64,000 bases of DNA from JADKIH01 sp964595205 (GCA_964595205.1 CAZQOQ010000002.1:1-64000), one strand, 5' to 3'. Counted from the stretch's first letter, positions 1-9,358 are shown. Numbers and translations are program-made. The notes: a model not told the origin generated them from the letters alone.

Positions 1-2478
1 GAAGGAACTGTAATCTACACATGGACCTATACCGATTGTTCAGGACTTGCAACTCCATGGTCATATACTTATACAGTGGATCATACCGATGCTCCTGTGG
101 TTCCTGCAAATGGTGCCGCTACCGTTCAGTGTGCTCCGGGACAGGTTTACTTGGTGTCAAGTATAGCTAATAATGCATCCATGGTTGAAGGAAGAGCTAG
201 GGCTAACAATTCCGGCTTCGAAGTAGCGCTCTTTGATCCGACACCTACACAGGTTCCGCCAACTCTGAATACAACATGGGATGGCGTTACTTATTACAAG
301 ATGGAACTTGAATATTATGCCAGCACAGGAACCTCTATATGGAAAGTCGACATCGATAAAAACAACATTTTCGATCCCGCTGAAATTATTACTAAAGTAG
401 AACCCACACATGTTGGAAAGGGGCCTACTAATGTTTCATTCTATTTAAGAGCCAATAGTCCTTCCATATATGTTGATGTTCATAACCTGACAATCAATGG
501 AACCAATTTTGGGAACTTTATTAATACCTCAAATACATTCAATGAGTATTTTACTGCCAACACAAACGGCTCCTTCACCGATGTTAAGGTGACAGCTGAA
601 GTAAAAATCGTTGGCGGCAGTAGTGAAGGCAACAAATTTGGAATTTACCTTAAAGGAATTACAACAGCGCCTGCTTCACTAACTCCTCCATCAGTTACTG
701 ATGTCTGTGGTGCTCCGATCACTCCGACCGGCCCGGTTACTACTGGTACCTATGCAGGTTGTGAAGGAACGATCATCTACACATGGACCTATACCGATTG
801 TTCAGGACTTGCTACTGACTGGTCATATACTTATACAGTGGATCATACCGATGCTCCTGTGGTTCCTGCAAATGGTGCTGCTACCGTTCAGTGTGCTCCG
901 GCCGGGCCGCCAGCGCCTCCTTCCGGAATCGTTGACGTGTGCGGTGCTCCGATCGCTCCGACCGGTCCGGTTACTACCGGTACTTATGCCGGTTGCGAAG
1001 GAACTGTAATCTACACTTGGACCTATACCGATTGTTCAGGACTTGCAACTCCATGGTCATTTACTTATACAGTAGATCACACAGATGCTCCGGTTCTTCC
1101 ACCGAATGGCGCTTTAACCGTTCAGTGTGCTCCGGCCGGTCCGCCAACGCCTCCTTCCGGAATCGTTGACGTGTGCGGTGCTCCGATCACTCCGACAGGT
1201 CCGGTTACTACCGGTACTTATGCAGGTTGTGAGGGAACTGTAATCTATACATGGACCTATACCGATTGTTCAGGACTTGCAACTGACTGGTCATATACTT
1301 ATACAGTGGATCATACCGATGCTCCTGTGGTTCCTGCAAATGGTGCTGAAACCGTTCAGTGTGCTCCGGCTGGTCCGCCAGCACCTCCTTCTGTTACCGA
1401 TGTATGCGGCGCTCCGATCATTCCGACCGGTCCGGTTACTACCGGTACCTATGCAGGCTGTGAAGGAACGATCATCTACACATGGACGTATACCGACTGT
1501 TCATTATTAGCTACTGACTGGTCATATACTTATACAGTGGATCATACTTCGGCTCCAGTTCTTCCACCGAATGGTGCTTTAACCGTTCAGTGTGCTCCGG
1601 CAGGCCCGCCAGCGCCTCCTTCCGGAATCGTTGACGTGTGTGGTGCTCCGATCACTCCGACCGGTCCGGTTACTACCGGTACTTATGCCGGTTGTGAAGG
1701 AACAATCATTTACACATGGACTTATACCGATTGTTCAGGACTTGCTACTGACTGGTCATTCACTTATACAGTAGATCATACCGATGCTCCTGTGGTTCCT
1801 GCAAATGGTTCCGAAACCGTTCAGTGTGCTCCGGCTGGTCCGCCTAACCCTCCTGCTGTTACCGATGTATGCGGCGCTCCGATCACTCCGACCGGTCCGG
1901 TTACTACCGGTACCTATGCAGGTTGTGAAGGAACTGTAATCTACACATGGACATACACCGATTGTTCAGGTCTTGCAACTCCATGGTCATATACTTATAC
2001 AGTGGATCATACCGATGCTCCTGTGGTTCCTGCAAATGGTGCCGCTACCGTTCAGTGTGCTCCGGCTGGTCCACCGAATCCTCCAGCTGTTACCGATGTA
2101 TGCGGCGCTCCGATCGCTCCGACCGGTCCGGTTACTACCGGTACTTATGCAGGTTGCGAGGGAACGATCATATACACATGGACGTATACCGATTGTTCAG
2201 GACTTGCGACTGACTGGTCATTCACTTATACAGTGGATCATACAGATGCACCAGTGGTACCAGCTGATGGTGCTGCAACGGTATCCTGTGTACCATGCTG
2301 TATACAGCCAAATCCGAATCCTGTATACGACGTATGCGGGGCAGTAATTGTTCCTGTAATAACAGTTGTAGATTCTCCTTCTCCGCTTGTTTGCTCAGGC
2401 ACACGTACCTATACATTTACTTATACTGATTGTTCAGGTCTCGTATCTGTATGGAAATTCGTTTATACAATTTCAATT
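1..2478 (+). repeat. Tandem array of hyalin-like four-cysteine Ig repeats, 231/234-bp period
   Basis: Equivalent GAT/GAC codons of successive units lie at 700, 934, 1168, 1399, 1633, 1864, 2095 and 2329, giving steps of 234, 234, 231, 234, 231, 231 and 234 bp. Each unit carries the core TYTDCSGLATxWSYTYTVDH. The first seven complete units are nearly identical in DNA; the one-codon length difference comes from PPSGIV versus PPSV or PPAV. The eighth unit is divergent and resembles the last Ig unit of the downstream paralogue. The array continues left of the window, since base 1 falls inside a unit. Confidence 0.93.
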
Positions 2479-5400
2479 GACGATAACGACGTTTGTACAA
2501 TTGATGCTTGTGATCCTGTTTCCGGAGTAACTACTCACACCCAGGTTCCACGGGACGATGGCAATGCATGTACATTTGACGGATGCGATCCTGTGAATGG
2601 CGTTTATCATACAGCGACAAATGTGGATGATGGAAATGCCTGTACATACGACGAATGCAATACTTTAACAGGAGCGGTTACTCATACACCTGTTAATATC
2701 AGCGATAACAATTTATGTACCGCTGACGGTTGTGATTCTCAGACCGGCGTGTATCATACTCCTGTTGATGTAAACGATAACAACCCATGTACAATCGACG
2801 GTTGTGATTCTGCAAGTGGTGTTTATCACACTGCGTTAAACACAGACGACGGCAACCTGTGTACAACAGATGCATGTAATTCTACTACAGGTGCAGTTAC
2901 CCATATCCCGGTTATTGTTGATGATGGCGACGCCTGCACTGCAGATGCTTGTCATCCGCTTACCGGAAACATCACACACATAGCCGTAGATCCTAATGAC
3001 GGTAATGCCTGTACAACTGATGCATGTAATACTCTTACAGGTGCGGTCACGCACATAGTTGCGGTTATTGACGATGGCAATGCATGTACGGCCGACGCTT
3101 GTAATCCGGCAACAGGAGCTATCACCCATATTGCGGTTGATCCTGATGACGGCAATGCCTGCACAACTGATGCATGTAATACCGTTACAGGTGCAGTTAC
3201 TCATGTAGTGACTCTGATTGACGACGGAAACGCCTGTACTATCGATGCATGTAATCCTGCAACCGGTGATGTAACACATACTCCTGTTGATCCTGATGAC
3301 GGCAATGCATGTACTACTGATGCATGTAATACATTAACCGGTGCCGTGACTCATATTGAACCGCTAACCGATGATGGCGATGCATGTACAACGGATGCAT
3401 GTAATCCTGCAAACGGACAAATAACACATACCGCTGTTAATCCTGATGACGGCAATGCCTGTACAGCAGACGCATGTAATTCAGTGACTGGTGCAGTCAC
3501 TCACATACCTGCAAATGTTGATGACGGCAATGGCTGTACAATTGACGCATGTAATCCTGCCAATGGAAATATCACTCACGATGCAGTAATCATCGATGAT
3601 GGTAATGCATGTACTACGGATGCATGTAACACAGCTACCGGCCAGGTCACACATATTCCTTCAGCAAATGTTGATGATGGAAATGCCTGTACAACTGATG
3701 GCTGTGATACAAATGGAAACATCTATCACACAGCTATCAATCCGGACGATGGCAATCCTTGTACAATTGATGATTGCAATACACTTACAGGTCCAACTCA
3801 TACACCTGTGACCGTAACTGATGGCAATGCATGTACAACAGATATCTGCGACGCTGCAACAGGAGTGATTTCACATATACCTGTTGATTCTGACGACAAC
3901 AACCCATGTACGGCCGATGCCTGCGACAGCAATACAGGTGTAATCACCCATGTTGCATTTAACTACAGCGATGGTAACGCATGTACAGATGATGGTTGCG
4001 ACACCCAGTCAGGCGTTTATCATAATCCGATTTCACCAGACGATGGAAATCCATGTACGATCGATGCTTGTAATACCACTACCGGAGCTTTCTCTTATAC
4101 TCCGGTGAATGTGGATGATGGAAATCCATGTACAACTGATGCTTGTAATTCTGCAACAGGCGTAACTCATACTCCTCTACCGGTTTCCGATGGCAATGCA
4201 TGTACTATTGATATCTGCGACGCAGCTACGGGAATTATATCACACATTACAATCGACAGTGATGATAATAATCCATGTACTGCAGATGCCTGCAACAGCG
4301 TCACAGGCGAAATCACGCATTTCGTATTCAACTATAGCGACGGCAATGAATGTACTACCGATGGCTGTAATACATTGAGTGGAGTATTCCATACAGCAAT
4401 TAATTTTGATGATGGAAACCCATGTACCAATGATGCATGTAATACATTCAATGGTGCTATTACGCATAACCCTGTAAATGTTGATGACGGCAATCCATGT
4501 ACTGATGATGCCTGCAATTCAATAACAGGCGGAATATCTCATGTACCTGTCAATGTAAACGATAATAATCTTTGCACAACAGACGCATGTGATCCTGCCA
4601 ATGGCAACATAACTCACGTATCAGTGAATGTAGATGATGGTAATCCATGTACAACCGATGCATGTAATTCAGTCACCGGAGTATCTCATACACCTGTTCC
4701 GGTAGGAGACGGTAATGAATGTACAATCGACATCTGTGATGCATCCACCGGAAATATCATCCATGTACAAATTGACAGCGATGATAATAATCCTTGTACC
4801 GTCGATGCATGTAATTCATCCACAGGACTGATTACACATACTGCAATTAATACTGATGATGGCAATGCCTGCACTGCAGACGGTTGTAGCACACTAACAG
4901 GTGTATTCCATACGCCTGCATCTACTGACGACGGCAACCCATGTACGATAGACGCCTGCAATACAAGCACCGGCGACATTACTCACACAGCACTTAATGT
5001 GGATGATGGTAACGGATGTACAGCCGATGCATGTAATTCATTGACCGGTGGCATATCTCACATTCCGGTAAATGTTGACGACGGAGATGCATGTACTACC
5101 GATGCCTGCAACCCTGCTAATGGAAACATATCCCATACAGCAGTAAACATTGATGATGGCAATGGATGTACAATTGATGCATGTAACTCTGTAACAGGTG
5201 GCATAACACATGTTCCACAGAATATAGACGATGCCAATGCCTGTACAACTGACGCCTGTAATCCTGCCAATGGAAACATCACCCATAATCCGGTTGGCAT
5301 AGACGATGGTAATCTGTGTACAACAGACGGCTGTAATACACTGACCGGAAGCATTACTCACGTGCCTGTAAATACAGATGACGGAAATGTCTGTACAAGC

Positions 5401-8400
5401 GATTACTGTAATCCTGCAACTGGAAATGTTTCAAATACTCCAGTCAATGTCGATGACGGAAACCCTTGCACATTGGATGCTTGTAATTCAATTACAGGTG
5501 TAAGTCATACTGCCGTATCTGTTACGGATGGCAATGCCTGTACAATTGACATCTGTGACGCATCAACAGGATTAGTATTCCACATCGTGATCAACAGCGA
5601 CGACAACAATCCTTGTACACAGGATGCATGTAATTCAACAACAGGTTCAATCACTCATACTGCCATTAACGTAGATGACGGATTAGCCTGTACAATCGAT
5701 GGTTGTAACTCTCTTACCGGCGTATTCCATACTGCCGTGAATACTGAAGACAACAATCCTTGTACGATTGATGCCTGCAATACAAATTCAGGCGTTGTTA
5801 CTCACACTCCATTGAATGTGGATGATGGAAATATCTGTACAACTGATGCATGTAACTCCACTACCGGCGCAATTACTCATGTACCGGTTAATGAAAACGA
5901 CAATAACAGTTGTACGGTAGATGGTTGCGATCCTGTTAGCGGTGTTTATCACAATCCAATTAACACGGACGATGGTAATGCATGTACGACAGATAATTGT
6001 AACTCTGCTTCAGGCGCTATTACACACATTCCGGTCAATACCGACGACAATAACGTATGTACTGTGGATGCTTGTAATCCGCTTACGGGTGTCATTTCCC
6101 ATACAGCGATTAATACTGATGATCAGGATGTATGTACAATCGACGGTTGTAATTCAATCACCGGCGAATTCCATAACCAGATTCCAACGGATGATGGAAA
6201 CGCATGTACACTTGACGGCTGTGACGCTCTTAACGGGCCTTATCATGTCGCAATCGACATCAATGATAACGATGCATGTACAACTGACGGATGCAACACT
6301 GTAACTGGTGTGATCACTCATACAGCGATCAATACTGATGATGGCAGCGCATGTACGACCGATGGTTGCGACAAAGTCACTGGACCTTTCCATATCCCAG
6401 TTGCAATCACTGACGGCAATGCCTGTACAATTGATGGTTGTGATCCTATAACAGGTCCTTACCACAACGATGTCAATATCGACGACAGCAATCCATGTAC
6501 AATTGATGCATGTGATACAAATACAGGTGACGTTTCTCATACTGACGATTCACCGACTGTAATTGTAACTGCCGGAACTATTTCCTGCTATGGCGGAAGC
6601 ACGTGCGTAACTGTTTCAGCAACCGGGGGAACCACTCCTTACGTTGGAACCGGCGTATTCTGCGGTTATAGCATGGGAACCTACACATTTGAAGTTGCGG
6701 ATTCAAAAGGTTGTATAGTAAACTCAGGCGATGTTACTATCAGTCAGCCAGACAAGCTTACAATCTCTGTATCCTCTACTCCATCCAGTTGCGGAATAAG
6801 TGACGGAACAGCCACTGCCACAGTTGGAGGCGGCACACAGCCATACAGCTATCTGTGGATACCTGGCGGACAAACAACAAATCCTGCAACGGGATTGTCG
6901 GCTGGTAACTATACAGTTCAGGTTACCGATGCAAACGGCTGCCAGGTTTCCAAGGGCGTTGCTGTTGGTACAGGCGGAAGTGCACCTGGAGATCCAGTTT
7001 CAATCAGCGGCCCTGATGGTGTCTGCAAGAAAGCAACTGGTATCGTATACTGCACAACACCAGTTCCTGGTGCAACTTCATACACCTGGACAATTCCGGT
7101 TGGAGCATCATTTACAGGTGCATCTAACGGAAATTGTATCACGCTTAAGTTCAGCACTAAATTCAAAGGCGGATATGTCTGCGTCAGAGCCAACAATTCC
7201 TGTGGCAGCAGCGCATACATTTGCAAGAATGTGGTGTTGATCACAAGTTCTCCTGCTACTCCATCAACCATCTCAGGTCCTTCCTCATTATGTCCTTCTT
7301 CATCAGGAACATATTCTATAGCACCGATTCCAAATGCCACAAATTACATTTGGTCAGCTACAGGAGGCATCTCGATTGTAAGTGGCCAGGGTACTACGAC
7401 AATTGAAGTAACCACAAGTGCAGGATTTATCTCAGGAAGTGTTTCCGTAAAAGCTTCAAATTGCAAAGGCAATAGCGGAACCAAAACCAAGAACATTGTT
7501 AAGTGTCTTGGAATTCCTCCTTCACCAATTGATTCTGTTTGCTATGTCGGAGCATCTCACAGTTATGTGAAAGCAAAACAAAAGTGGGATGTAGACTTAA
7601 TCGGCGGCACTGTAACTATACGGACAACCTTCTCTAAGAATTTTGTCGATAATACGTATGGAAGCAATGCAATCGGCTGGCCGTCCGGTCATTCATTCAA
7701 CCAGTTTGTGGGTTCAGATAAATTGCAAACTGCCTTGTATGATGCGAACGGAGTCAAGGTCATGGAATTCGCCCTGGATTATATTTCAGCAAGTGGATTA
7801 GCACCTTCTGGTTATAAATCATTAGGCGTTGCCGGCGGTGATGGAAGTATGATACTCGGTAGTGCGGCAGATGTGTTAAGCAGTGAAACGTCGCTCGACA
7901 GAAACCTCAATTTCTACGGCTATGCATTGACTACAAATTCTCCTGTAACAGACGTTAACTATACACCAAACGGATCTTATCCTAACTGGATATATGAGGT
8001 ATGGTATGAAGTTAAAGTTAATCTGTCCGCATTCGGAGCAGCAGGATTTGGCAGACCGACTATCGCATCTATTCACGCAAGTCCGAGCAAGACAGGAAGC
8101 AACTCCGAAACAATGGTTGAAGTTCCATGCACAAACGACTTCCCACGCATGGCAGGCAATCAATCCGGACTTCCATCAATTGTCTTTGACTTGAATGCAT
8201 ATCCTAATCCAACTTCAGGAAAATTAACCGTTACGTTCAATTCCGATCGTGATGCCAGGTATTCTCTGAAGATCGTAAATGTATTAGGAAGCATTATGGT
8301 AAATGAAGATTTAACAGTAATCGAAGGTTTCAATTCTGTAGACCTCAATCTTGAGAGCGTTGCCAAAGGCTTGTACTTCGTCTCCATACAGACTGAAGGT

Positions 8401-8436
8401 GCCGAGGCCCAGACTCTGAGGATCATTGTTGAATAA
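1..8436 (+). CDS. Giant T9SS-secreted mosaic repeat protein, 5'-truncated by window edge
   Basis: The frame is open from base 1, so the true start lies to the left; the GTG at 76 falls inside a repeat and is not a credible start. About 2811 residues are visible. In order they are: a partial plus eight complete hyalin-like Ig repeats with paired cysteines (1-2478), with a foreign domain of about 180 residues inside the first; 55 short CTDC-like repeats (2479-6552); an SprB-like repeat and two PKD-like domains (6553-7507); an extra domain of about 200 residues (7508-8190); and an 81-residue type A T9SS sorting domain starting LNAYPNPTSGKL. The protein should be exported by Sec, carried over the outer membrane by T9SS and anchored at or released from the cell surface. 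Adhesin or matrix protein is an inference; no catalytic motif was seen. A strong terminator follows. It is a paralogue of the next gene, with an indel-free match over the last 1.27 kb of the repeat/SprB/PKD part. Confidence 0.93.
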   Translation, partial: EGTVIYTWTYTDCSGLATPWSYTYTVDHTDAPVVPANGAATVQCAPGQVYLVSSIANNASMVEGRARANNSGFEVALFDPTPTQVPPTLNTTWDGVTYYKMELEYYASTGTSIWKVDIDKNNIFDPAEIITKVEPTHVGKGPTNVSFYLRANSPSIYVDVHNLTINGTNFGNFINTSNTFNEYFTANTNGSFTDVKVTAEVKIVGGSSEGNKFGIYLKGITTAPASLTPPSVTDVCGAPITPTGPVTTGTYAGCEGTIIYTWTYTDCSGLATDWSYTYTVDHTDAPVVPANGAATVQCAPAGPPAPPSGIVDVCGAPIAPTGPVTTGTYAGCEGTVIYTWTYTDCSGLATPWSFTYTVDHTDAPVLPPNGALTVQCAPAGPPTPPSGIVDVCGAPITPTGPVTTGTYAGCEGTVIYTWTYTDCSGLATDWSYTYTVDHTDAPVVPANGAETVQCAPAGPPAPPSVTDVCGAPIIPTGPVTTGTYAGCEGTIIYTWTYTDCSLLATDWSYTYTVDHTSAPVLPPNGALTVQCAPAGPPAPPSGIVDVCGAPITPTGPVTTGTYAGCEGTIIYTWTYTDCSGLATDWSFTYTVDHTDAPVVPANGSETVQCAPAGPPNPPAVTDVCGAPITPTGPVTTGTYAGCEGTVIYTWTYTDCSGLATPWSYTYTVDHTDAPVVPANGAATVQCAPAGPPNPPAVTDVCGAPIAPTGPVTTGTYAGCEGTIIYTWTYTDCSGLATDWSFTYTVDHTDAPVVPADGAATVSCVPCCIQPNPNPVYDVCGAVIVPVITVVDSPSPLVCSGTRTYTFTYTDCSGLVSVWKFVYTISIDDNDVCTIDACDPVSGVTTHTQVPRDDGNACTFDGCDPVNGVYHTATNVDDGNACTYDECNTLTGAVTHTPVNISDNNLCTADGCDSQTGVYHTPVDVNDNNPCTIDGCDSASGVYHTALNTDDGNLCTTDACNSTTGAVTHIPVIVDDGDACTADACHPLTGNITHIAVDPNDGNACTTDACNTLTGAVTHIVAVIDDGNACTADACNPATGAITHIAVDPDDGNACTTDACNTVTGAVTHVVTLIDDGNACTIDACNPATGDVTHTPVDPDDGNACTTDACNTLTGAVTHIEPLTDDGDACTTDACNPANGQITHTAVNPDDGNACTADACNSVTGAVTHIPANVDDGNGCTIDACNPANGNITHDAVIIDDGNACTTDACNTATGQVTHIPSANVDDGNACTTDGCDTNGNIYHTAINPDDGNPCTIDDCNTLTGPTHTPVTVTDGNACTTDICDAATGVISHIPVDSDDNNPCTADACDSNTGVITHVAFNYSDGNACTDDGCDTQSGVYHNPISPDDGNPCTIDACNTTTGAFSYTPVNVDDGNPCTTDACNSATGVTHTPLPVSDGNACTIDICDAATGIISHITIDSDDNNPCTADACNSVTGEITHFVFNYSDGNECTTDGCNTLSGVFHTAINFDDGNPCTNDACNTFNGAITHNPVNVDDGNPCTDDACNSITGGISHVPVNVNDNNLCTTDACDPANGNITHVSVNVDDGNPCTTDACNSVTGVSHTPVPVGDGNECTIDICDASTGNIIHVQIDSDDNNPCTVDACNSSTGLITHTAINTDDGNACTADGCSTLTGVFHTPASTDDGNPCTIDACNTSTGDITHTALNVDDGNGCTADACNSLTGGISHIPVNVDDGDACTTDACNPANGNISHTAVNIDDGNGCTIDACNSVTGGITHVPQNIDDANACTTDACNPANGNITHNPVGIDDGNLCTTDGCNTLTGSITHVPVNTDDGNVCTSDYCNPATGNVSNTPVNVDDGNPCTLDACNSITGVSHTAVSVTDGNACTIDICDASTGLVFHIVINSDDNNPCTQDACNSTTGSITHTAINVDDGLACTIDGCNSLTGVFHTAVNTEDNNPCTIDACNTNSGVVTHTPLNVDDGNICTTDACNSTTGAITHVPVNENDNNSCTVDGCDPVSGVYHNPINTDDGNACTTDNCNSASGAITHIPVNTDDNNVCTVDACNPLTGVISHTAINTDDQDVCTIDGCNSITGEFHNQIPTDDGNACTLDGCDALNGPYHVAIDINDNDACTTDGCNTVTGVITHTAINTDDGSACTTDGCDKVTGPFHIPVAITDGNACTIDGCDPITGPYHNDVNIDDSNPCTIDACDTNTGDVSHTDDSPTVIVTAGTISCYGGSTCVTVSATGGTTPYVGTGVFCGYSMGTYTFEVADSKGCIVNSGDVTISQPDKLTISVSSTPSSCGISDGTATATVGGGTQPYSYLWIPGGQTTNPATGLSAGNYTVQVTDANGCQVSKGVAVGTGGSAPGDPVSISGPDGVCKKATGIVYCTTPVPGATSYTWTIPVGASFTGASNGNCITLKFSTKFKGGYVCVRANNSCGSSAYICKNVVLITSSPATPSTISGPSSLCPSSSGTYSIAPIPNATNYIWSATGGISIVSGQGTTTIEVTTSAGFISGSVSVKASNCKGNSGTKTKNIVKCLGIPPSPIDSVCYVGASHSYVKAKQKWDVDLIGGTVTIRTTFSKNFVDNTYGSNAIGWPSGHSFNQFVGSDKLQTALYDANGVKVMEFALDYISASGLAPSGYKSLGVAGGDGSMILGSAADVLSSETSLDRNLNFYGYALTTNSPVTDVNYTPNGSYPNWIYEVWYEVKVNLSAFGAAGFGRPTIASIHASPSKTGSNSETMVEVPCTNDFPRMAGNQSGLPSIVFDLNAYPNPTSGKLTVTFNSDRDARYSLKIVNVLGSIMVNEDLTVIEGFNSVDLNLESVAKGLYFVSIQTEGAEAQTLRIIVE
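139..675 (+). other. Foreign domain of about 180 aa inserted inside an Ig-like repeat
   Basis: The repeat sequence TVQCAP is interrupted at about base 139 and resumes at about base 675 with PPSVTDVCGAP, so the segment replaces the short proline-rich linker of one unit. It is cysteine-free, rich in beta-prone and aromatic residues, and contains a WKVDIDKNN stretch. It resembles the lectin-like or choice-of-anchor beta-sandwich modules of secreted bacterial proteins, but I cannot name the family. The boundaries are approximate. Confidence 0.7.
2995..3594 (+). repeat. Four copies of a 150-bp CTDC dimer
   Basis: Units 8-15 alternate between a CNTxTGAVTH type and a CNPAxG type. The first unit of each pair begins at 2995, 3145, 3295 and 3445, a strict 150-bp period. 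This indicates expansion of the array by duplication of two-unit blocks. The fourth copy is the most diverged. Confidence 0.8.
3745..5820 (+). repeat. Four copies of a 369-bp five-unit CTDC super-module
   Basis: Blocks at 3745-4113, 4114-4482, 4633-5001 and 5452-5820 are each exactly 369 bp, with unit lengths of 24, 25, 25, 24 and 25 residues. Within each block, unit 2 is the only type with DICDA, unit 3 starts DDNNPCT, and unit 4 has CxxxSG or CxxLTG followed by VxH (mostly GVFH). The first two blocks are adjacent; the next gaps are 150 bp (2 units) and 450 bp (6 units). The same block occurs once in the downstream paralogue at 20293-20661. Confidence 0.85.
6553..7507 (+). other. SprB-like and PKD-like domains of the first giant protein
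   Basis: An SprB-type segment (ISCYGGSTCVTVSATGG, then GTATATVGGGTQPYSYLW) is followed by two PKD-like domains (YTWTIPVGASF and YIWSATGGISI). From 6553 to the CKG codons at 7462 the spacing equals that of the paralogue (21097 to 22006, both 909 bp), so there is no net indel. These folds are common stalk modules of T9SS cargo. Confidence 0.8.
7508..8190 (+). other. Extra C-terminal domain (about 200 aa) absent from the paralogue
   Basis: Between the second PKD-like domain and the sorting tail this protein has about 225 residues where the paralogue has about 23. The segment is globular-looking, with a motif VDNTYGSNAIGW near its start and a tract NYTPNGSYPNWIYEVWYEV near its end. I believe similar modules occur in other Bacteroidota secreted proteins, but I cannot name the family. 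It could be the functional head that distinguishes the two proteins. Confidence 0.65.
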
Positions 8437-8454
8437 AGTACACTAATTATTGAA

Positions 8455-8490
8455 AGAGGCTGTTTCCTATGGAAGCAGCCTCTTTTTTTT
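8455..8490 (+). terminator. Rho-independent terminator after the first giant gene
   Basis: AGAGGCTGTTTCC, loop TAT, GGAAGCAGCCTCT forms a 13-bp stem with one G-T wobble and runs into eight T residues. It starts 18 bases after the stop codon at 8436. Confidence 0.93.
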
Positions 8491-9177
8491 GGATTGGTCC
8501 GAAAATAATTGATACAGGTATGCTCACTGGTCGATTTAAATACCTATGTGAATATAATTCCCCACATATGATTTCCTGATTGCAAATGAGGTTATATTAC
8601 AATTGAAATACTTTGAAATGAATAATAAAACCAAATCACTTATTTGAACATCTAAACTTCATTCGGCCAGTCCTGGAATTTTCTATTGCCAAAGATCCAA
8701 TGGATACATCAAACGAAATTCAGCGGGAAAATGCACATCACTCAAATCACATATTAAAATTATCATAGATTCAGGAGGGGAATTTGCTGAGAACCTGATA
8801 GCATTCTTACCTGATGATGCATGTAAGTTACGAGCCATTGCTTTTTGTACACCAAATTCCAAAAAAGAGTTCCAACCGCACATATGGTGTTTATTACATT
8901 GCAACCTATGGAGCAGTAAAAATCTGACCTTGTCCGAACAGGATTAACCAATTGAGATCCGGATTTAATAAATCACAAGACGGTTTAGAACTTTTTCTGA
9001 AATTCTCAAAACCCTGTCATTTGAAGTATAGCCGTCAATATAATCCAGAAGAAGTTTCAGAAGACTCTTACCAACAAAATCAGAACATTTACCAAAAATA
9101 TATTTTCATTCGGCAGGAACCCTGAACATAAAAACACCGGAAGAATCAATAGATGCTGATGAAAAGTTCTCAACTAA

Positions 9178-9209
9178 TTTGTTTTGTTGCAGTATTTAGA
9201 GTATACTTG
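9178..9209 (+). promoter_or_regulatory. Possible Bacteroidota-type promoter for the second giant gene
   Basis: TTTG (9178-9181), 20 bases, then TATACTTG (9202-9209), which matches the TTTG/TAnnTTTG consensus at all but one position. It would leave an mRNA leader of more than 300 bases before the ATG at 9538, which is long, so confidence is low. Confidence 0.35.
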
Positions 9210-9358
9210 AACAATAATTATTAAAATATTAGGGATTAAAAATTAGAATATTGCGAGGGATCGAGAATATTTAATTTTTATTATCAGCAGAAAATTCGCC
9301 TGGTATTGCATGAAACACACATCACATACCATGTTCGGAGGTTATTATGCTTGACGGG

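Larger units (their letters stand above)
2479..6552 (+). repeat. 55 tandem CTDC-like (Dictyostelium-repeat-type) cysteine repeats
   Basis: Fifty-five consecutive units of 24-26 residues (72-78 bp) follow the pattern DDGNxCTxDxC-N-x-x-TG-x-x-TH. Each has two cysteines in a C-x4-C arrangement and almost always a His about nine residues later. This resembles the Pfam Dicty_CTDC repeat known from slime mould and bacterial surface proteins. The acidic DDxN pattern suggests calcium binding and the cysteine pair suggests a local disulfide; both are inferences. Unit length is tightly quantised at 24 or 25 residues, with a single 26-residue unit (PSANV). Confidence 0.92.

Noticed and set aside
2836..6540. 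Long minus-strand frames opposite the CTDC array, rich in Cys, Ile and Ser
   Set aside because: They are shadows of the repeat on the complementary strand; their periodicity follows the 75-bp coding unit and they have no signal or domain of their own.
2479..6552. CRISPR array suggested by regular repeats of about 75 bp
   Set aside because: The repeats are adjacent without spacers, in frame and coding, with unit-to-unit variation mostly at synonymous or variable codon positions.
8683..8951. Overlapping minus-strand open frames of 62-73 codons in the first intergenic gap
   Set aside because: No recognisable motif, no start context, and an AT-rich spacer around them; chance frames are more likely.
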